Source of the DNA: Siminovitchia fordii DSM 16014 = CIP 108821
Lineage (GTDB): Bacteria; Bacillota; Bacilli; Bacillales; Bacillaceae_C
DNA length: 64,000 bases
Assembly (NCBI RefSeq): GCF_000374565.1
Contig: NZ_KB894685.1
Coordinates: 658,221-722,220 of the forward strand
Direction of reading: 5' to 3'
A program made the translations under genes and the position numbers. Positions within the stretch are counted from its first letter, which is position 1. Every line of letters begins with the position of its first letter. This document shows, piece by piece, positions 27,200 through 36,151 of this stretch. The notes beneath the pieces were generated by a model. The model did not search any database and was not told the origin of the DNA. It saw only the letters and a program-made list of their open reading frames with translations.

Positions 27200-29383
27200 T
27201 TATACCTGTTTTATTGATACTTTCTGTTTGAATTCCAAGCGGCGGCGATGAAGGATCGGTTCTGTATATCCATTCGGCTGTTCTCTTCCATGAAATACAA
27301 GATCGCATGCAGCTTGGAAAGCGACAGACTCCTCGAAATTATCCGACATCGGTTTGTAAAGCGGATCCCCGGCGTTCTGTTTATCGACAACTGCTGCCAT
27401 GCGCTTCATCGTTTCGAGCACTTGCTCCTTTGTGCAAATTCCATGATGAAGCCAGTTAGCCATATGCTGGCTGGAAATTCTCAGTGTTGCACGGTCTTCC
27501 ATTAAACCAACGTCATGGATATCCGGAACTTTTGAGCAACCCACTCCTTGCTCTATCCACCTGACAACATACCCCAGTATCCCTTGGGCATTGTTGTCTA
27601 GTTCCTCCTGGATCTCTTCATTTGTAAAATTAGGATTGGCCGCAAGAGGAATATCCAATATTTCATCCTGTGCATCTTTGATTGATTTGGACAGTCTGTG
27701 CTGGATTTCCCACACATTTTTCTTGTGATAATGTAAGGCGTGTAACGTTGCAGCAGTCGGTGAAGGAACCCACGCTGTATTTGCACCGGCTTCTACATGA
27801 CCGATTTTTTGCTCAACCATTGCCTTCATCTGATCAGGCATGGCCCACATTCCCTTCCCAATCTGTGCACGGCCTGGGAGCCCTGTCTCAAGCCCTGAGT
27901 AAACATTCGACTGTTCGTATGCCTTGAGCCATCTGGACGCCTTCATGTCGTTTTTTCTAATCATCGGTCCCGCTTCCATGGACGTGTGGATTTCATCTCC
28001 TGTACGGTCAAGGAAACCTGTATTAATAAAGACAATACGGTCTTTGGCTTCTTTGATACAAGCTTTCAAATTCAATGAAGTCCGGCGTTCTTCATCCATT
28101 ACTCCCATTTTCAGCGTATTTCGTTCTAGACCGATCATGTCTTCGACACGGTCAAATAGTTCATTGGCAAATGCCACTTCTTCAGAACCGTGCATTTTGG
28201 GCTTAACAATATAAACAGATCCTTTTTCAGAGTTTTTCCGCGTTGTATTTCCAAGAAGATCATGTTTGGCGATTAAACTTGTGATAACTGCATCAACAAT
28301 CCCTTCAGGGACTTCTTCCCCGGATTGATCCAAAATGGCTGGTGTCGTCATCAGATGCCCTACATTCCGAACAAGCTGGAGTGATCGGCCCCTAAGGGAG
28401 AATTCAGTTCCATCAGTCGTTAGATATCTCCGGTCTTCATTCATTACACGGATAATTGTTTTTCCGTTTTTTTCAAACACGGAGCTGATGGATCCCTTCA
28501 TCAATCCGAGCCAATTTCTATAAACAAGTACTTTGTCCTCCGCATCTACTGCTGCAACCGAATCTTCACAATCCATAATGGTAGAAAGAGCCGATTCTAT
28601 GAGCAGGTCTTTTATGCCAGCAGAATCAGTCCGGCCGATCGGATCTTTCGAATCAATTTGTATTTCAACATGAAGGCCATTGTTTTTAAGTAAAATGGCA
28701 CTCGGGTTATCCTCTTTCCCTTGAAAACCGACCAACTTCTGCTGATCCTGGAGTTTCACGTTTTTGCCATTGCGCAGCTCTACCGTCAATTGGCCATCGG
28801 ATATGGTGTATCTGACAGAATCATGATGGGACCCTTCATGAAGTGGTGCAATCTGATCTAAAAAACTTCTTCCGTAATCAATTACTTTCTGACCCCTTAT
28901 CGGATTATACCCACCTTTCAGCTCTGCTCCGCCCGTTTCATCGATCACATCTGTCCCATAAAGTGCGTCATATAAGCTGCCCCACCTTGCATTGGCGGCA
29001 TTTATGGCATATCTTGCATTATTTACAGGAACGACAAGCTGCGGGCCTGCCTGGGCAGTAATTTCTTCATCGACATCTTTTGTTGTGATTGTAATGTCTC
29101 CGACCGGCTGTTCGAGATAACCGATTTCTTTAAGAAATGATTTGTATTTTTTTAAATCAATGGGTCCTTTGTTTTCTTGATGCCACTGATTAATTTGTTT
29201 CTGCATTCTTTGCCTTGTTTGTAATAATTGTTTGTTTTTAGGTACAAGATCTTTAATGATACCGCTAAATCCTTGCCAAAAGCTTTCACTATCCACCCCG
29301 GTATCAGGCAATGCCTCCTTTTCAATAAATTCATGTAAGATGGACGCCACTTTCAGCCCATTCACATCTAAGTAGTTCTCCAT
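27200..29383 (-). CDS. glcB: Malate synthase G
   Basis: The 727-residue, single-chain enzyme condenses glyoxylate and acetyl-CoA to malate. Length and long N-terminal insertion identify the G isoform. The C-terminal region has [20 protein letters not shown] with the catalytic Asp-type segment, and the barrel has MNCED-like [12 protein letters not shown], the acidic metal-binding stretch. AGGAGGAGAG precedes the ATG. It is upstream of the 95-residue protein and aceA, completing the glyoxylate bypass. Bacilli more often use malate synthase A next to aceA, so pairing with the G form is notable. Confidence 0.96.
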   Translation of the reverse strand: MENYLDVNGLKVASILHEFIEKEALPDTGVDSESFWQGFSGIIKDLVPKNKQLLQTRQRMQKQINQWHQENKGPIDLKKYKSFLKEIGYLEQPVGDITITTKDVDEEITAQAGPQLVVPVNNARYAINAANARWGSLYDALYGTDVIDETGGAELKGGYNPIRGQKVIDYGRSFLDQIAPLHEGSHHDSVRYTISDGQLTVELRNGKNVKLQDQQKLVGFQGKEDNPSAILLKNNGLHVEIQIDSKDPIGRTDSAGIKDLLIESALSTIMDCEDSVAAVDAEDKVLVYRNWLGLMKGSISSVFEKNGKTIIRVMNEDRRYLTTDGTEFSLRGRSLQLVRNVGHLMTTPAILDQSGEEVPEGIVDAVITSLIAKHDLLGNTTRKNSEKGSVYIVKPKMHGSEEVAFANELFDRVEDMIGLERNTLKMGVMDEERRTSLNLKACIKEAKDRIVFINTGFLDRTGDEIHTSMEAGPMIRKNDMKASRWLKAYEQSNVYSGLETGLPGRAQIGKGMWAMPDQMKAMVEQKIGHVEAGANTAWVPSPTAATLHALHYHKKNVWEIQHRLSKSIKDAQDEILDIPLAANPNFTNEEIQEELDNNAQGILGYVVRWIEQGVGCSKVPDIHDVGLMEDRATLRISSQHMANWLHHGICTKEQVLETMKRMAAVVDKQNAGDPLYKPMSDNFEESVAFQAACDLVFHGREQPNGYTEPILHRRRLEFKQKVSIKQV

Positions 29384-29451
29384 TCCTCTCTCCTCCTCTT
29401 TACTTAGCAGAACAACATCGTGTTATACACCAGTGTATTTTTACTGAAATT

Positions 29452-29463
29452 ATTATATAACAG
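29452..29463 (-). promoter_or_regulatory. glcB promoter -10 with shared motif
   Basis: The minus strand reads CTGTTATATAAT, containing a consensus TATAAT (29457-29452). The -35 (TTTTAT, 29480-29475) is poor. The 10-mer CTGTTATATA has the same offset to the -10 as in the 95-residue protein gene. Confidence 0.6.
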
Positions 29464-29479
29464 AATAAACAAAAATAAA

Positions 29480-29831
29480 AGGTATTTTCCTATTAATCTT
29501 TCATTAATGAATTTTCGAATAATATAAACTATCCTTTCAATGTTGTTACTAAACAGGCATTAATAAGTGGCCCCTTATTACATTTTTTCAATTTCTCCTC
29601 ATCCTGAACCAAAATCCTTTTAGCTTTTGCCAGAAAAATTATTTCAGCCGCTTATTCCATACAAGATCTTTTGTCAGATCGCTTGTCGTTTAGTACGTTT
29701 CAGGCCGGTTGCACCCTCTGTTAACAAAAGCGATCAAAGATACTCTTCGTGTGAATTCCACTTTTATTCCTTACTTAAAATCAACAGATTGAAGGTCAAT
29801 TAGTCCGCAAAAAATTATTTTCAAAAAATGT
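29480..29831. other. Intergenic region glcB-nhaC
   Basis: About 350 bp between divergent genes. It holds the upstream part of both promoter regions and no supported reading frame. Confidence 0.4.
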
Positions 29832-29860
29832 TTGACTATTTATATTGTTCTATGTAAGAT
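29832..29860 (+). promoter_or_regulatory. SigA promoter of nhaC
   Basis: TTGACT (29832-29837), a 17-bp spacer and TAAGAT (29855-29860) give a start near 29867 and a leader of about 55 nt. Confidence 0.7.
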
Positions 29861-29921
29861 TTCTTTAAATAGGCGTCTATTATGCGACAACCATTCTAAA
29901 ATCAAAAGGAGGGAAATTGTA

Positions 29922-31364
29922 TTGGAGAAAATGAAGGGAAAGAATGAGAGGGAAATACCTTTCTGGGCTGCTATTATTCCTTTAATAGTCATGATTATCT
30001 CCATCGGTTTCGCCGTCATTGCGTTTGGACAAGATCCGCATATTCCCATTTTAATAGCTGCAATTGCAGCAGGGATTGTTGCATATTTTTATGGATTTAA
30101 CTGGAAAGAGATTGAGGAATCAGTCTATAACGGGATCAGGCTTGTGTTACCCGGCGTTGCAATCATCATGCTTGTAGGTGTGGTTATTGGGGCGTGGATC
30201 GGCGGCGGAGTTGTTGCAACAATGGTTTACTATGGCCTTAAGCTGATTTCTCCATCATGGTTCCTTGTTTCCATCACACTTATTTGCATTATCGTCTCCC
30301 TGTCAATCGGGAGTTCCTGGTCAACGATGGGAACTGTCGGTGTCGCGGGCATGGGGATTGGTATGAGCATGGGTCTTCCTCCCCCAATGGTAGCAGGTGC
30401 GATCATATCCGGTTCCTATTTTGGCGATAAAATGTCACCGCTTTCAGACACGACTATCATGGCATCCGGATTAACGAAAACCGATATCGTTGAACACATT
30501 AAGCATATGTTCTACACCACAGTCCCTGGATTGATGATCGCTTTAATCGTCTACTTTTTCCTTGGCCGAAACACCGCAAAAACAGGAGTGAATTCAAGCG
30601 GTATTCAGGAAACACTCCGCTCCTTGCAGGATAACTTTGTTATTTCGCCATTTTTACTTATCGTCCCATTGATTGTTATCATCATGGTGGCCAGAAAGGT
30701 GCCTGCCATTCCGGCAATCATTGTCGGTATTTTTCTTGGATTCCTATGTCAGGTCTTTGTCCAGGGGGACAGTACAGGCAACGCCTTCTCAGCATTGTAT
30801 GGAGGATATGTGATCGAATCGGGGAATGAACTGGTAGATGAATTGTTCAACAGAGGCGGCCTTGAGTCAATGATGTTCACTGTGTCCTTGGTACTGGTTG
30901 CCATGGCTTTTGGGGGTATCCTTGAAAATACTGGCATGCTCCAATCGATCTTGAATCAAATTCTGAAGGTTGCTAAAACAACAAAAAGCATCATTACGGC
31001 AACGATATTATCCTGCTTCACCATGAATGTGACATGTGCAGACCAATACATTTCAGTCGTTGTTCCATCTCGTATGTATGCAAAATTGTACAGGGATAAA
31101 AGGCTGCATACTAAAAACTTATCCCGTGCACTTGAAGACGGCGGTACATTGACATCCGTTTTCGTTCCTTGGAATTCTTGTGCCCTATTCATATTCGGTG
31201 CACTTGGTGTAAGCGCTTTCCAATATGCGCCTTATGCCGTTCTGAATTTCATTGTTCCAATCATTTCAATCATTTACGCTTTCACCGGGTTTACGATTGA
31301 AAAAATTTCGGATACAGAGGCACTCGCTTTAGAAAAGGAAGAAAAAGCGGCAATGAATACGTGA
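29922..31364 (+). CDS. nhaC: NhaC-family Na+/H+ antiporter
   Basis: This 480-residue integral membrane protein has about 11-12 hydrophobic helices and conserved NhaC features: SSWSTMGTVGVAG, SGSYFGDKMSPLSDTT with charged residues within the membrane, and CADQYISVV. It exchanges sodium for protons; members can also exchange malate and lactate (MleN), and sequence alone does not separate these. The TTG start at 29922 follows AAGGAGGG; the promoter overlaps the more upstream in-frame codons, ruling them out. B. subtilis also has nhaC in the yhe region. Confidence 0.9.
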   Translation: MEKMKGKNEREIPFWAAIIPLIVMIISIGFAVIAFGQDPHIPILIAAIAAGIVAYFYGFNWKEIEESVYNGIRLVLPGVAIIMLVGVVIGAWIGGGVVATMVYYGLKLISPSWFLVSITLICIIVSLSIGSSWSTMGTVGVAGMGIGMSMGLPPPMVAGAIISGSYFGDKMSPLSDTTIMASGLTKTDIVEHIKHMFYTTVPGLMIALIVYFFLGRNTAKTGVNSSGIQETLRSLQDNFVISPFLLIVPLIVIIMVARKVPAIPAIIVGIFLGFLCQVFVQGDSTGNAFSALYGGYVIESGNELVDELFNRGGLESMMFTVSLVLVAMAFGGILENTGMLQSILNQILKVAKTTKSIITATILSCFTMNVTCADQYISVVVPSRMYAKLYRDKRLHTKNLSRALEDGGTLTSVFVPWNSCALFIFGALGVSAFQYAPYAVLNFIVPIISIIYAFTGFTIEKISDTEALALEKEEKAAMNT

Positions 31365-31448
31365 AAAAAAGAACTGCCGCTTGTTCCCCGGTACAAAAGG
31401 CACTATAGCTGGACAAAGACATGATACTCAGAAAATGATACATAGATG

Positions 31449-31812
31449 GTTCTTACGGAAAGCTCTGTTTACGGGCACTTTTAGCCTCTATTAGTGACCG
31501 GTTCTCTCGACAAACTCTATTTGCGGGCACTTTTAGCCTCTATTAGTGACCGGCTCTCTCGACAAACTCTATTTGCGGGCACTTTTAGCCCCTATTAGTG
31601 ACCGATTCTCTCGACAAACGCTAGTTGCGGGCACTTTTAGCCTCTATTAGTGACCGGTTCTTGCGGAAAGCTCTGTTTACGGGCACTTTTATCTTCTATT
31701 GGTGGCCGGTTCTTGTGAAAAGCGCTTGTTTCGGGCACTTTTATCTTCTATTAGTGACCGGTTCTCTCGACAAACTCTATTTGCGGGCACTTTTAGCCCC
31801 TATTAGTGACTT
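31449..31812 (+). repeat. 52-bp tandem repeat array 1 (7 units)
   Basis: Seven tandem units are anchored by the word ATTAGTGACCG (one ATTGGTGGCCG; the last ends ATTAGTGAC), at 31490, 31542, 31594, 31646, 31698, 31750 and 31802: exactly 52 bp each time. The conserved core is CGGGCACTTTTA followed by ATTAGTGACCG. Two subtypes of the remaining part alternate (TCTCTCGACAAACTCTATTTG and a CGGAAAGCTCTG form). It lies between the convergent nhaC and regulator genes. Since 52 is not a multiple of three, it is not coding. Confidence 0.95.
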
Positions 31813-31826
31813 TTTATGAAGCAACG

Positions 31827-31857
31827 AAAAAGAAAGTCCATCACGGACTTTCTTTTC
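31827..31857 (-). terminator. Terminator of the regulator gene
   Basis: A perfect 12-bp stem (31828-31839 with 31845-31856) overlaps the last codons of the gene and is followed on the minus strand by TTTTCG. Confidence 0.85.
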
Positions 31858-33112
31858 CATAGTTATAAACTGGAATGTCAAGTTCATACAAAGAACGGGG
31901 ACGCCCTTGTGTATAGGTCATTTCCTCACCGACAACTTTTATCGATCCGTGATCGACCAATTTTTTGATCATACGCTCAGCGGACCTCCGCGTCACTTGC
32001 ATGTATGCGGATAAATCCGCCGCGGTAAAATGATGGGTTTGCCGGTTTTGGGAAAACTGAATGATTTTTGATAAATTTGCAGGGCTGATTTTTATCGCTT
32101 TGGCCAACTTGACAAGCTCCGGATGGACATTTACCAAGCTTTGAAACTTTACATCGTCAGGATAAGGGCCGTACAACTCTTTCATTTCTGTCAAAATATA
32201 GGCGCAGCTTGTTTTTTCATGATCTGCAAACCGCTGTGCAATTATTGCATGCTCCTCAGCATCTGAGACTGTCTCTCCATAACCGAATCCAATTGCGGCA
32301 TGCCCTTCCCAACTTTGCAGGAATAGCCGGAATCCGTGTGTATTGATGATGTTTTCAATATCTCCGCGGGTACAGAAAAGCGAAACAGCGGAATCACCTC
32401 TTCGCTGCACGGAGGCTTGGATTGATTTAGCTAAACTCTCCACCTTTGGATCGGAATATTTTAATGACATATGGCAAACGGCAATCGTTGCAGCATGCTT
32501 TTTCATCATTTCGGCTTCCGCTTTTGCCTCAAGAAGTCCCCGTATCAGCGCCTTGGAAGGATCAATCATCCGTTGTGCAGGAACGCCGAGTTCAACCAAC
32601 TTGTCATACACGGAATAAATGCTGGTAAGAGCCATTTTGGTTTGTCCAGACTCGTAAAGGTCCTGATGGAATTGGACAATTTTACGTATATCAAAATCTG
32701 CTGGCAGCATGCTGACAAAATCAATAACATGATGTTTTGCCTCTGGAGCGCCAATGTTTTTCAGGACATTCGAGAAAAAACAGGCATCTAATACATCAAC
32801 AGACAGATGTTCCAGGGGGATTTTTTTATTATGGACAACGGAAAGCAGAGAAACTGCAATCATCATTTCGTCCTGTTCCATATAAAGGGAAGGGATCGTC
32901 AACCGCTTCCTGGCTCCCGCTGAAAAATAGTACGGTAACCCGCCTGAGTAAAATACGACATCACATGGTTTTAAGTTCCTTGTTATGGAATCTGACTCTT
33001 CCGGCTGAGAATATATATACGGCACAATTTCTACATTCTTGATTTGTTCGGCCAAAAGAGTTATATTATGCATGAAATCAGCTGGTCCTATTACCGCAAT
33101 TTTTGTAGCCAT
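31841..33112 (-). CDS. Transcriptional regulator with C-terminal HTH
   Basis: The 423-residue protein begins with an alpha/beta sensor-like region (KIAVIGPADF, then a CDVVFYSGGLPYYF strand-loop), followed by a helical linker and a middle domain (about 200-300: AVCHMSLKYSD...GFGYGETVSDAEEHA) resembling a nucleotide-cyclase-like or GGDEF-like fold without catalytic residues. The C-terminal 90 residues form a winged helix: FTAADLSAYMQVTRRSAERM, then GRPRSLYELD. It is divergent from the dipeptide epimerase gene, so it probably controls that gene in response to a small ligand. Family name not recognised. Confidence 0.7.
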   Translation of the reverse strand: MATKIAVIGPADFMHNITLLAEQIKNVEIVPYIYSQPEESDSITRNLKPCDVVFYSGGLPYYFSAGARKRLTIPSLYMEQDEMMIAVSLLSVVHNKKIPLEHLSVDVLDACFFSNVLKNIGAPEAKHHVIDFVSMLPADFDIRKIVQFHQDLYESGQTKMALTSIYSVYDKLVELGVPAQRMIDPSKALIRGLLEAKAEAEMMKKHAATIAVCHMSLKYSDPKVESLAKSIQASVQRRGDSAVSLFCTRGDIENIINTHGFRLFLQSWEGHAAIGFGYGETVSDAEEHAIIAQRFADHEKTSCAYILTEMKELYGPYPDDVKFQSLVNVHPELVKLAKAIKISPANLSKIIQFSQNRQTHHFTAADLSAYMQVTRRSAERMIKKLVDHGSIKVVGEEMTYTQGRPRSLYELDIPVYNYGKESP

Positions 33113-33195
33113 TCTGTTTGCTCCTTATTTAACGACTATTTAGCGACCATTCTATCAAAAATTCGATATTTGTAAAGTGAAAGGATTGATCCGAC

Positions 33196-34305
33196 TTGAA
33201 AATTGAAGCTATACACATTCATGCTGTCCATTTGCCATTGTACAGCCCTTTTATTGTTAGCTATGGTACATACCACCATATGCCCACCATTATCGTAAAA
33301 ATAGATACAGATGAAGGCATTACAGGCTACGGGGAAGCTTTGCCGGACGAATACGTGACCGGCGAGTCCTTTGAAAGCACGTTCTACCTTTTAAAACATA
33401 CACTCGCCCCCCTGTTGATCGGTGAAAATCCAATGGAATTTGAAAAGATACACGATCTGATGAACCGGACTGTCTACGGTGTGCCCGCTGCGAAAGCCGC
33501 ACTGGATATAGCCTGTTTTGATGCTGCCGGCAAAAAGCTCGGACAGCCAATCTATCAGCTGATCGGCGGACGCTATCACGAAAAGTTCCCGATTACCCAT
33601 GTACTGAGTATCAAAGAACCGCAAGAAATGGCTGAAGAAGCAGCAACCATGATAGAGAAGGGCTATAACTCTTTTAAAATGAAAGTTGGTACTGCAGTAC
33701 AGATGGATGTCGAAAGGATTCAAGCCGTTAGAGAAAGAGTAGGAAAAGATATTGCTATCCGTGTCGATGTCAATCAGGGTTGGAAAAACAGCGCGGCCTC
33801 CCTTGTTGCCATGCGTTCATTAAAAGACTTGAATATCGATTGGGTTGAACAGCCTGTGATGGCCGATGATATCGACAGCATGGTTGAAATCAAATCAAAG
33901 ACCGATATTCCAGTCATGATCGATGAAGGGATGAAGGGTCCCCGTGAACTGCTGGAAATTATCCAAAAGCGGGCAGCTGATAAAGTAAATATAAAGCTGA
34001 TGAAATGCGGAGGCATTCTTCCGGCAGTGAAGCTTGCGTACCAAGCCGAAATGGCGGGCATTGAATGCCAGGTCGGATCAATGGTAGAATCATCCATCGG
34101 GTCAGCCGCCGGTTTCCATGTCGCTTTTTCCAAGAAAAACATTACGAGCGTCGAACTGACCGGTCCATTGAAGTTTTCGCGGGACATCGGAAACCTCAGA
34201 TATGACGTACCTTTCATCCAGCTTAATGAAGAGCCCGGGCTTGGTGTGGAAGTCGACCAGGAAACATTGGAGGAATTGACACAGTACAAAGATATTGTCC
34301 GTTAA
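33196..34305 (+). CDS. L-Ala-D/L-Glu (dipeptide) epimerase
   Basis: This 369-residue enolase-superfamily enzyme has all dipeptide epimerase residues: the KxK pair Lys161/Lys163 (SFKMKVGT), metal ligands Asp191 (RVDVNQGW), Glu218 (WVEQP) and Asp243 (MIDEG), and the opposite-face Lys267 (NIKLMKCGG). It interconverts L-Ala-D-Glu and L-Ala-L-Glu, used to salvage murein peptides; B. subtilis YkfB is the model. The exact dipeptide specificity cannot be read from sequence. The start is a TTG at 33196 with a modest AAAGGA site. It is followed by an acetyltransferase gene 11 bp later. Confidence 0.9.
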   Translation: MKIEAIHIHAVHLPLYSPFIVSYGTYHHMPTIIVKIDTDEGITGYGEALPDEYVTGESFESTFYLLKHTLAPLLIGENPMEFEKIHDLMNRTVYGVPAAKAALDIACFDAAGKKLGQPIYQLIGGRYHEKFPITHVLSIKEPQEMAEEAATMIEKGYNSFKMKVGTAVQMDVERIQAVRERVGKDIAIRVDVNQGWKNSAASLVAMRSLKDLNIDWVEQPVMADDIDSMVEIKSKTDIPVMIDEGMKGPRELLEIIQKRAADKVNIKLMKCGGILPAVKLAYQAEMAGIECQVGSMVESSIGSAAGFHVAFSKKNITSVELTGPLKFSRDIGNLRYDVPFIQLNEEPGLGVEVDQETLEELTQYKDIVR

Positions 34306-34316
34306 GAGGTGATGTC

Positions 34317-35012
34317 ATGACCTATTTCTTTGAAGGGGTTTTAAAAAACAACCATCCCTACAGAGTACGAAGGATGGCAGCGGAAGATATTACCGAGGCC
34401 CTCTCCCTTCAGGATATTGTTGTTCAAACACTGGAAAATAAAGATATATTGCAGCCGCTGTCTTATGAAGAGTTTCGATATATAACCGATGGCAATGGAA
34501 TTCTCATCGGTGCCTTTGCGGATCAAAAATTAATTGCTTTTCGGGCTCTATTGATTCCCCCTGTTGATGAAGAAGAACATTTAGGGCTCGATATAGGTTT
34601 GCGGGATGTTGAGCTTCAAGATGTCATCTATCAGGAAATATCGAATGTACATCCGGGTTACCGTGGAAACCGGCTACAGCAGCAACTCGCAAAACTGATC
34701 ATGCAGGAACTTAAACAACAGGATCAATCTTTCAAATATGTCTGTGCAACCGTCATGCCATTCAATATACCAAGTTTGAAGGATAAGCTGGGTCAAGGCA
34801 TGTTGATCACTGCACTAAAAGAAAAATATGAAGGACGTCTGCGTTATGTTTTTTACAAAAGGCTCGGATTTGACCATTCTTACGATTGGAGCCAAACAAA
34901 AGAACTTCCAATGGGTGATATCAAAGGGCAGCAAGACTTGCTGCAAAAAGGATGGCGCGGATTCAAAATGGAGAAGCGCGGCGAGGAATATATCGTGATC
35001 TTTGGTAAATGA
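34317..35012 (+). CDS. GNAT-family acetyltransferase
   Basis: This 231-residue protein has a GNAT core: YRVRRMAAEDI at the first strand, an acetyl-CoA loop region HPGYRGNRLQQQL (Q/R-x-x-G-x-G/A-like motif) and a terminal FYKRLGF strand and helix, which is typical. It lies 11 bp after the epimerase with GAGGTGATG as site, so the two are one operon ending in a strong terminator. A role in acetylating the peptide or amino-acid product is only inference. No close named homologue recognised. Confidence 0.8.
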   Translation: MTYFFEGVLKNNHPYRVRRMAAEDITEALSLQDIVVQTLENKDILQPLSYEEFRYITDGNGILIGAFADQKLIAFRALLIPPVDEEEHLGLDIGLRDVELQDVIYQEISNVHPGYRGNRLQQQLAKLIMQELKQQDQSFKYVCATVMPFNIPSLKDKLGQGMLITALKEKYEGRLRYVFYKRLGFDHSYDWSQTKELPMGDIKGQQDLLQKGWRGFKMEKRGEEYIVIFGK

Positions 35013-35017
35013 AAGAT

Positions 35018-35056
35018 AGCTCCAGGAAGGCTGACGGTCTTCCTGGAGCTCTTTTC
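35018..35056 (+). terminator. Terminator of the epimerase operon
   Basis: AGCTCCAGGAAG/CTTCCTGGAGCT (35018-35029 with 35039-35050) is followed by CTTTTC. Confidence 0.88.
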
Positions 35057-35084
35057 ATAAATAACTATTGGACGAGTTTTGGAC

Positions 35085-35921
35085 TCATTCAGTAGTAACG
35101 GCTTCAGCCTGTTGAGCCGCCATCTGCCTTGCTTGCATCCTTTTTACAATATAGATGCTTGCTTCATACAGCAGTACCATTGGAATCAACACCATCAACT
35201 GGCTTATAAAGTCAGGCGGGGTAATTAGAGCGGATAAGACCGCTATGACCAAGTAAGACCACTTTCTCGCCTTTTTCATCGTTTCTGAGCTCAGTACTCC
35301 GATATTTGCCAAGAACATAGCGACGATGGGCAGTTCAAATAACAAGCCGAGCGGAATCGTCGTCATGATCAGGAAATGAACATATTCCTGCGCTGACACA
35401 ATCACATTGAAGTTCATTGCACCAAAGTTCATCAAAAAATGGTAACTTAAAGGATTTACAACAAAATAGCCGAACGCGACACCCACAATAAACAACAGAA
35501 ACATCGCCGGTGAGTAAAATCCCAGAAAACGAATCTCATTAGAGTTCAAACCGGGCTTAACAAATTGCCACATAAAATGGACGAGGAATGGCAACGACAA
35601 CCCAAGCGCAAGCGTCACACAAATGGAAGTGTAGAACTTGACGATTTGGAAAGGTCCAAATACAACGAGATCATTCCCCTTCGTCACATAAGGAAACCAG
35701 TAATTCATCGTTGTAAAAACGAGAACCAGGAATAGGGCAAATACGATCAAACTTTTGATCAACTGCTTGCGAAGATCTGCCAAATGTTCAACCAAAGCTT
35801 CCCCGTTTGTTTCTGACCCTTGCTTTTCCACTCTGTTATAGGGGCGGTCCATCCTTCGGTCTTCAGGCTTTTTGTCCAAGGGACTGAGAATCTTTCTGTT
35901 TTGTTTGGTAACTTGTCCCAT
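35085..35921 (-). CDS. tatC: Sec-independent protein translocase TatC
   Basis: The 278-residue protein has six membrane helices and TatC landmarks: EHLADLRKQL just before helix 1, FYTSICVTLALGLSLPFLVHFMWQF cut here to the conserved F-x-x-x-x-x-x-P turn, FVKPGL, and the terminal helices with ITPPDFISQ. It has an unusually long N-terminal cytoplasmic stretch of about 40 charged residues. TatC recognises twin-arginine signals. The start at 35921 has GAGGGTG at the right distance; an earlier GTG is inside the site. It lies 17 bp after tatA and ends the dehydrogenase operon. Confidence 0.94.
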   Translation of the reverse strand: MGQVTKQNRKILSPLDKKPEDRRMDRPYNRVEKQGSETNGEALVEHLADLRKQLIKSLIVFALFLVLVFTTMNYWFPYVTKGNDLVVFGPFQIVKFYTSICVTLALGLSLPFLVHFMWQFVKPGLNSNEIRFLGFYSPAMFLLFIVGVAFGYFVVNPLSYHFLMNFGAMNFNVIVSAQEYVHFLIMTTIPLGLLFELPIVAMFLANIGVLSSETMKKARKWSYLVIAVLSALITPPDFISQLMVLIPMVLLYEASIYIVKRMQARQMAAQQAEAVTTE

Positions 35922-35938
35922 CAAAAACACCCTCTAGT

Positions 35939-36130
35939 TCAAATCTCTTTTTTATCCTGCTGTTTTGTGGTTTCGCCGTCATCCATGATTTCCCTAGTGG
36001 ACTTTTTGAATTCGGATAGTGTCTTTCCCATGGCCCCTCCGATTTCCGGAAGCTTTTTCGGTCCAAAAATAATCAATACGATGACCAGAATAATAATCAG
36101 GCCTGGTATACCTATTTGTGAAATCCCCAT
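35939..36130 (-). CDS. tatA: Sec-independent protein translocase TatA
   Basis: This 63-residue protein has the TatA layout: a short N-terminal membrane helix ([18 protein letters not shown]), the conserved [10 protein letters not shown] hinge, an amphipathic helix ([14 protein letters not shown]) and a charged tail. It forms the translocation pore of Gram-positive TatAC systems. AAGGAGG precedes the ATG. It lies 21 bp after the GMC oxidoreductase gene and 17 bp before tatC, giving the operon its own minimal Tat machine. Confidence 0.95.
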   Translation of the reverse strand: MGISQIGIPGLIIILVIVLIIFGPKKLPEIGGAMGKTLSEFKKSTREIMDDGETTKQQDKKEI

Positions 36131-36151
36131 CTTTGCCAGCCTCCTTTTTGA

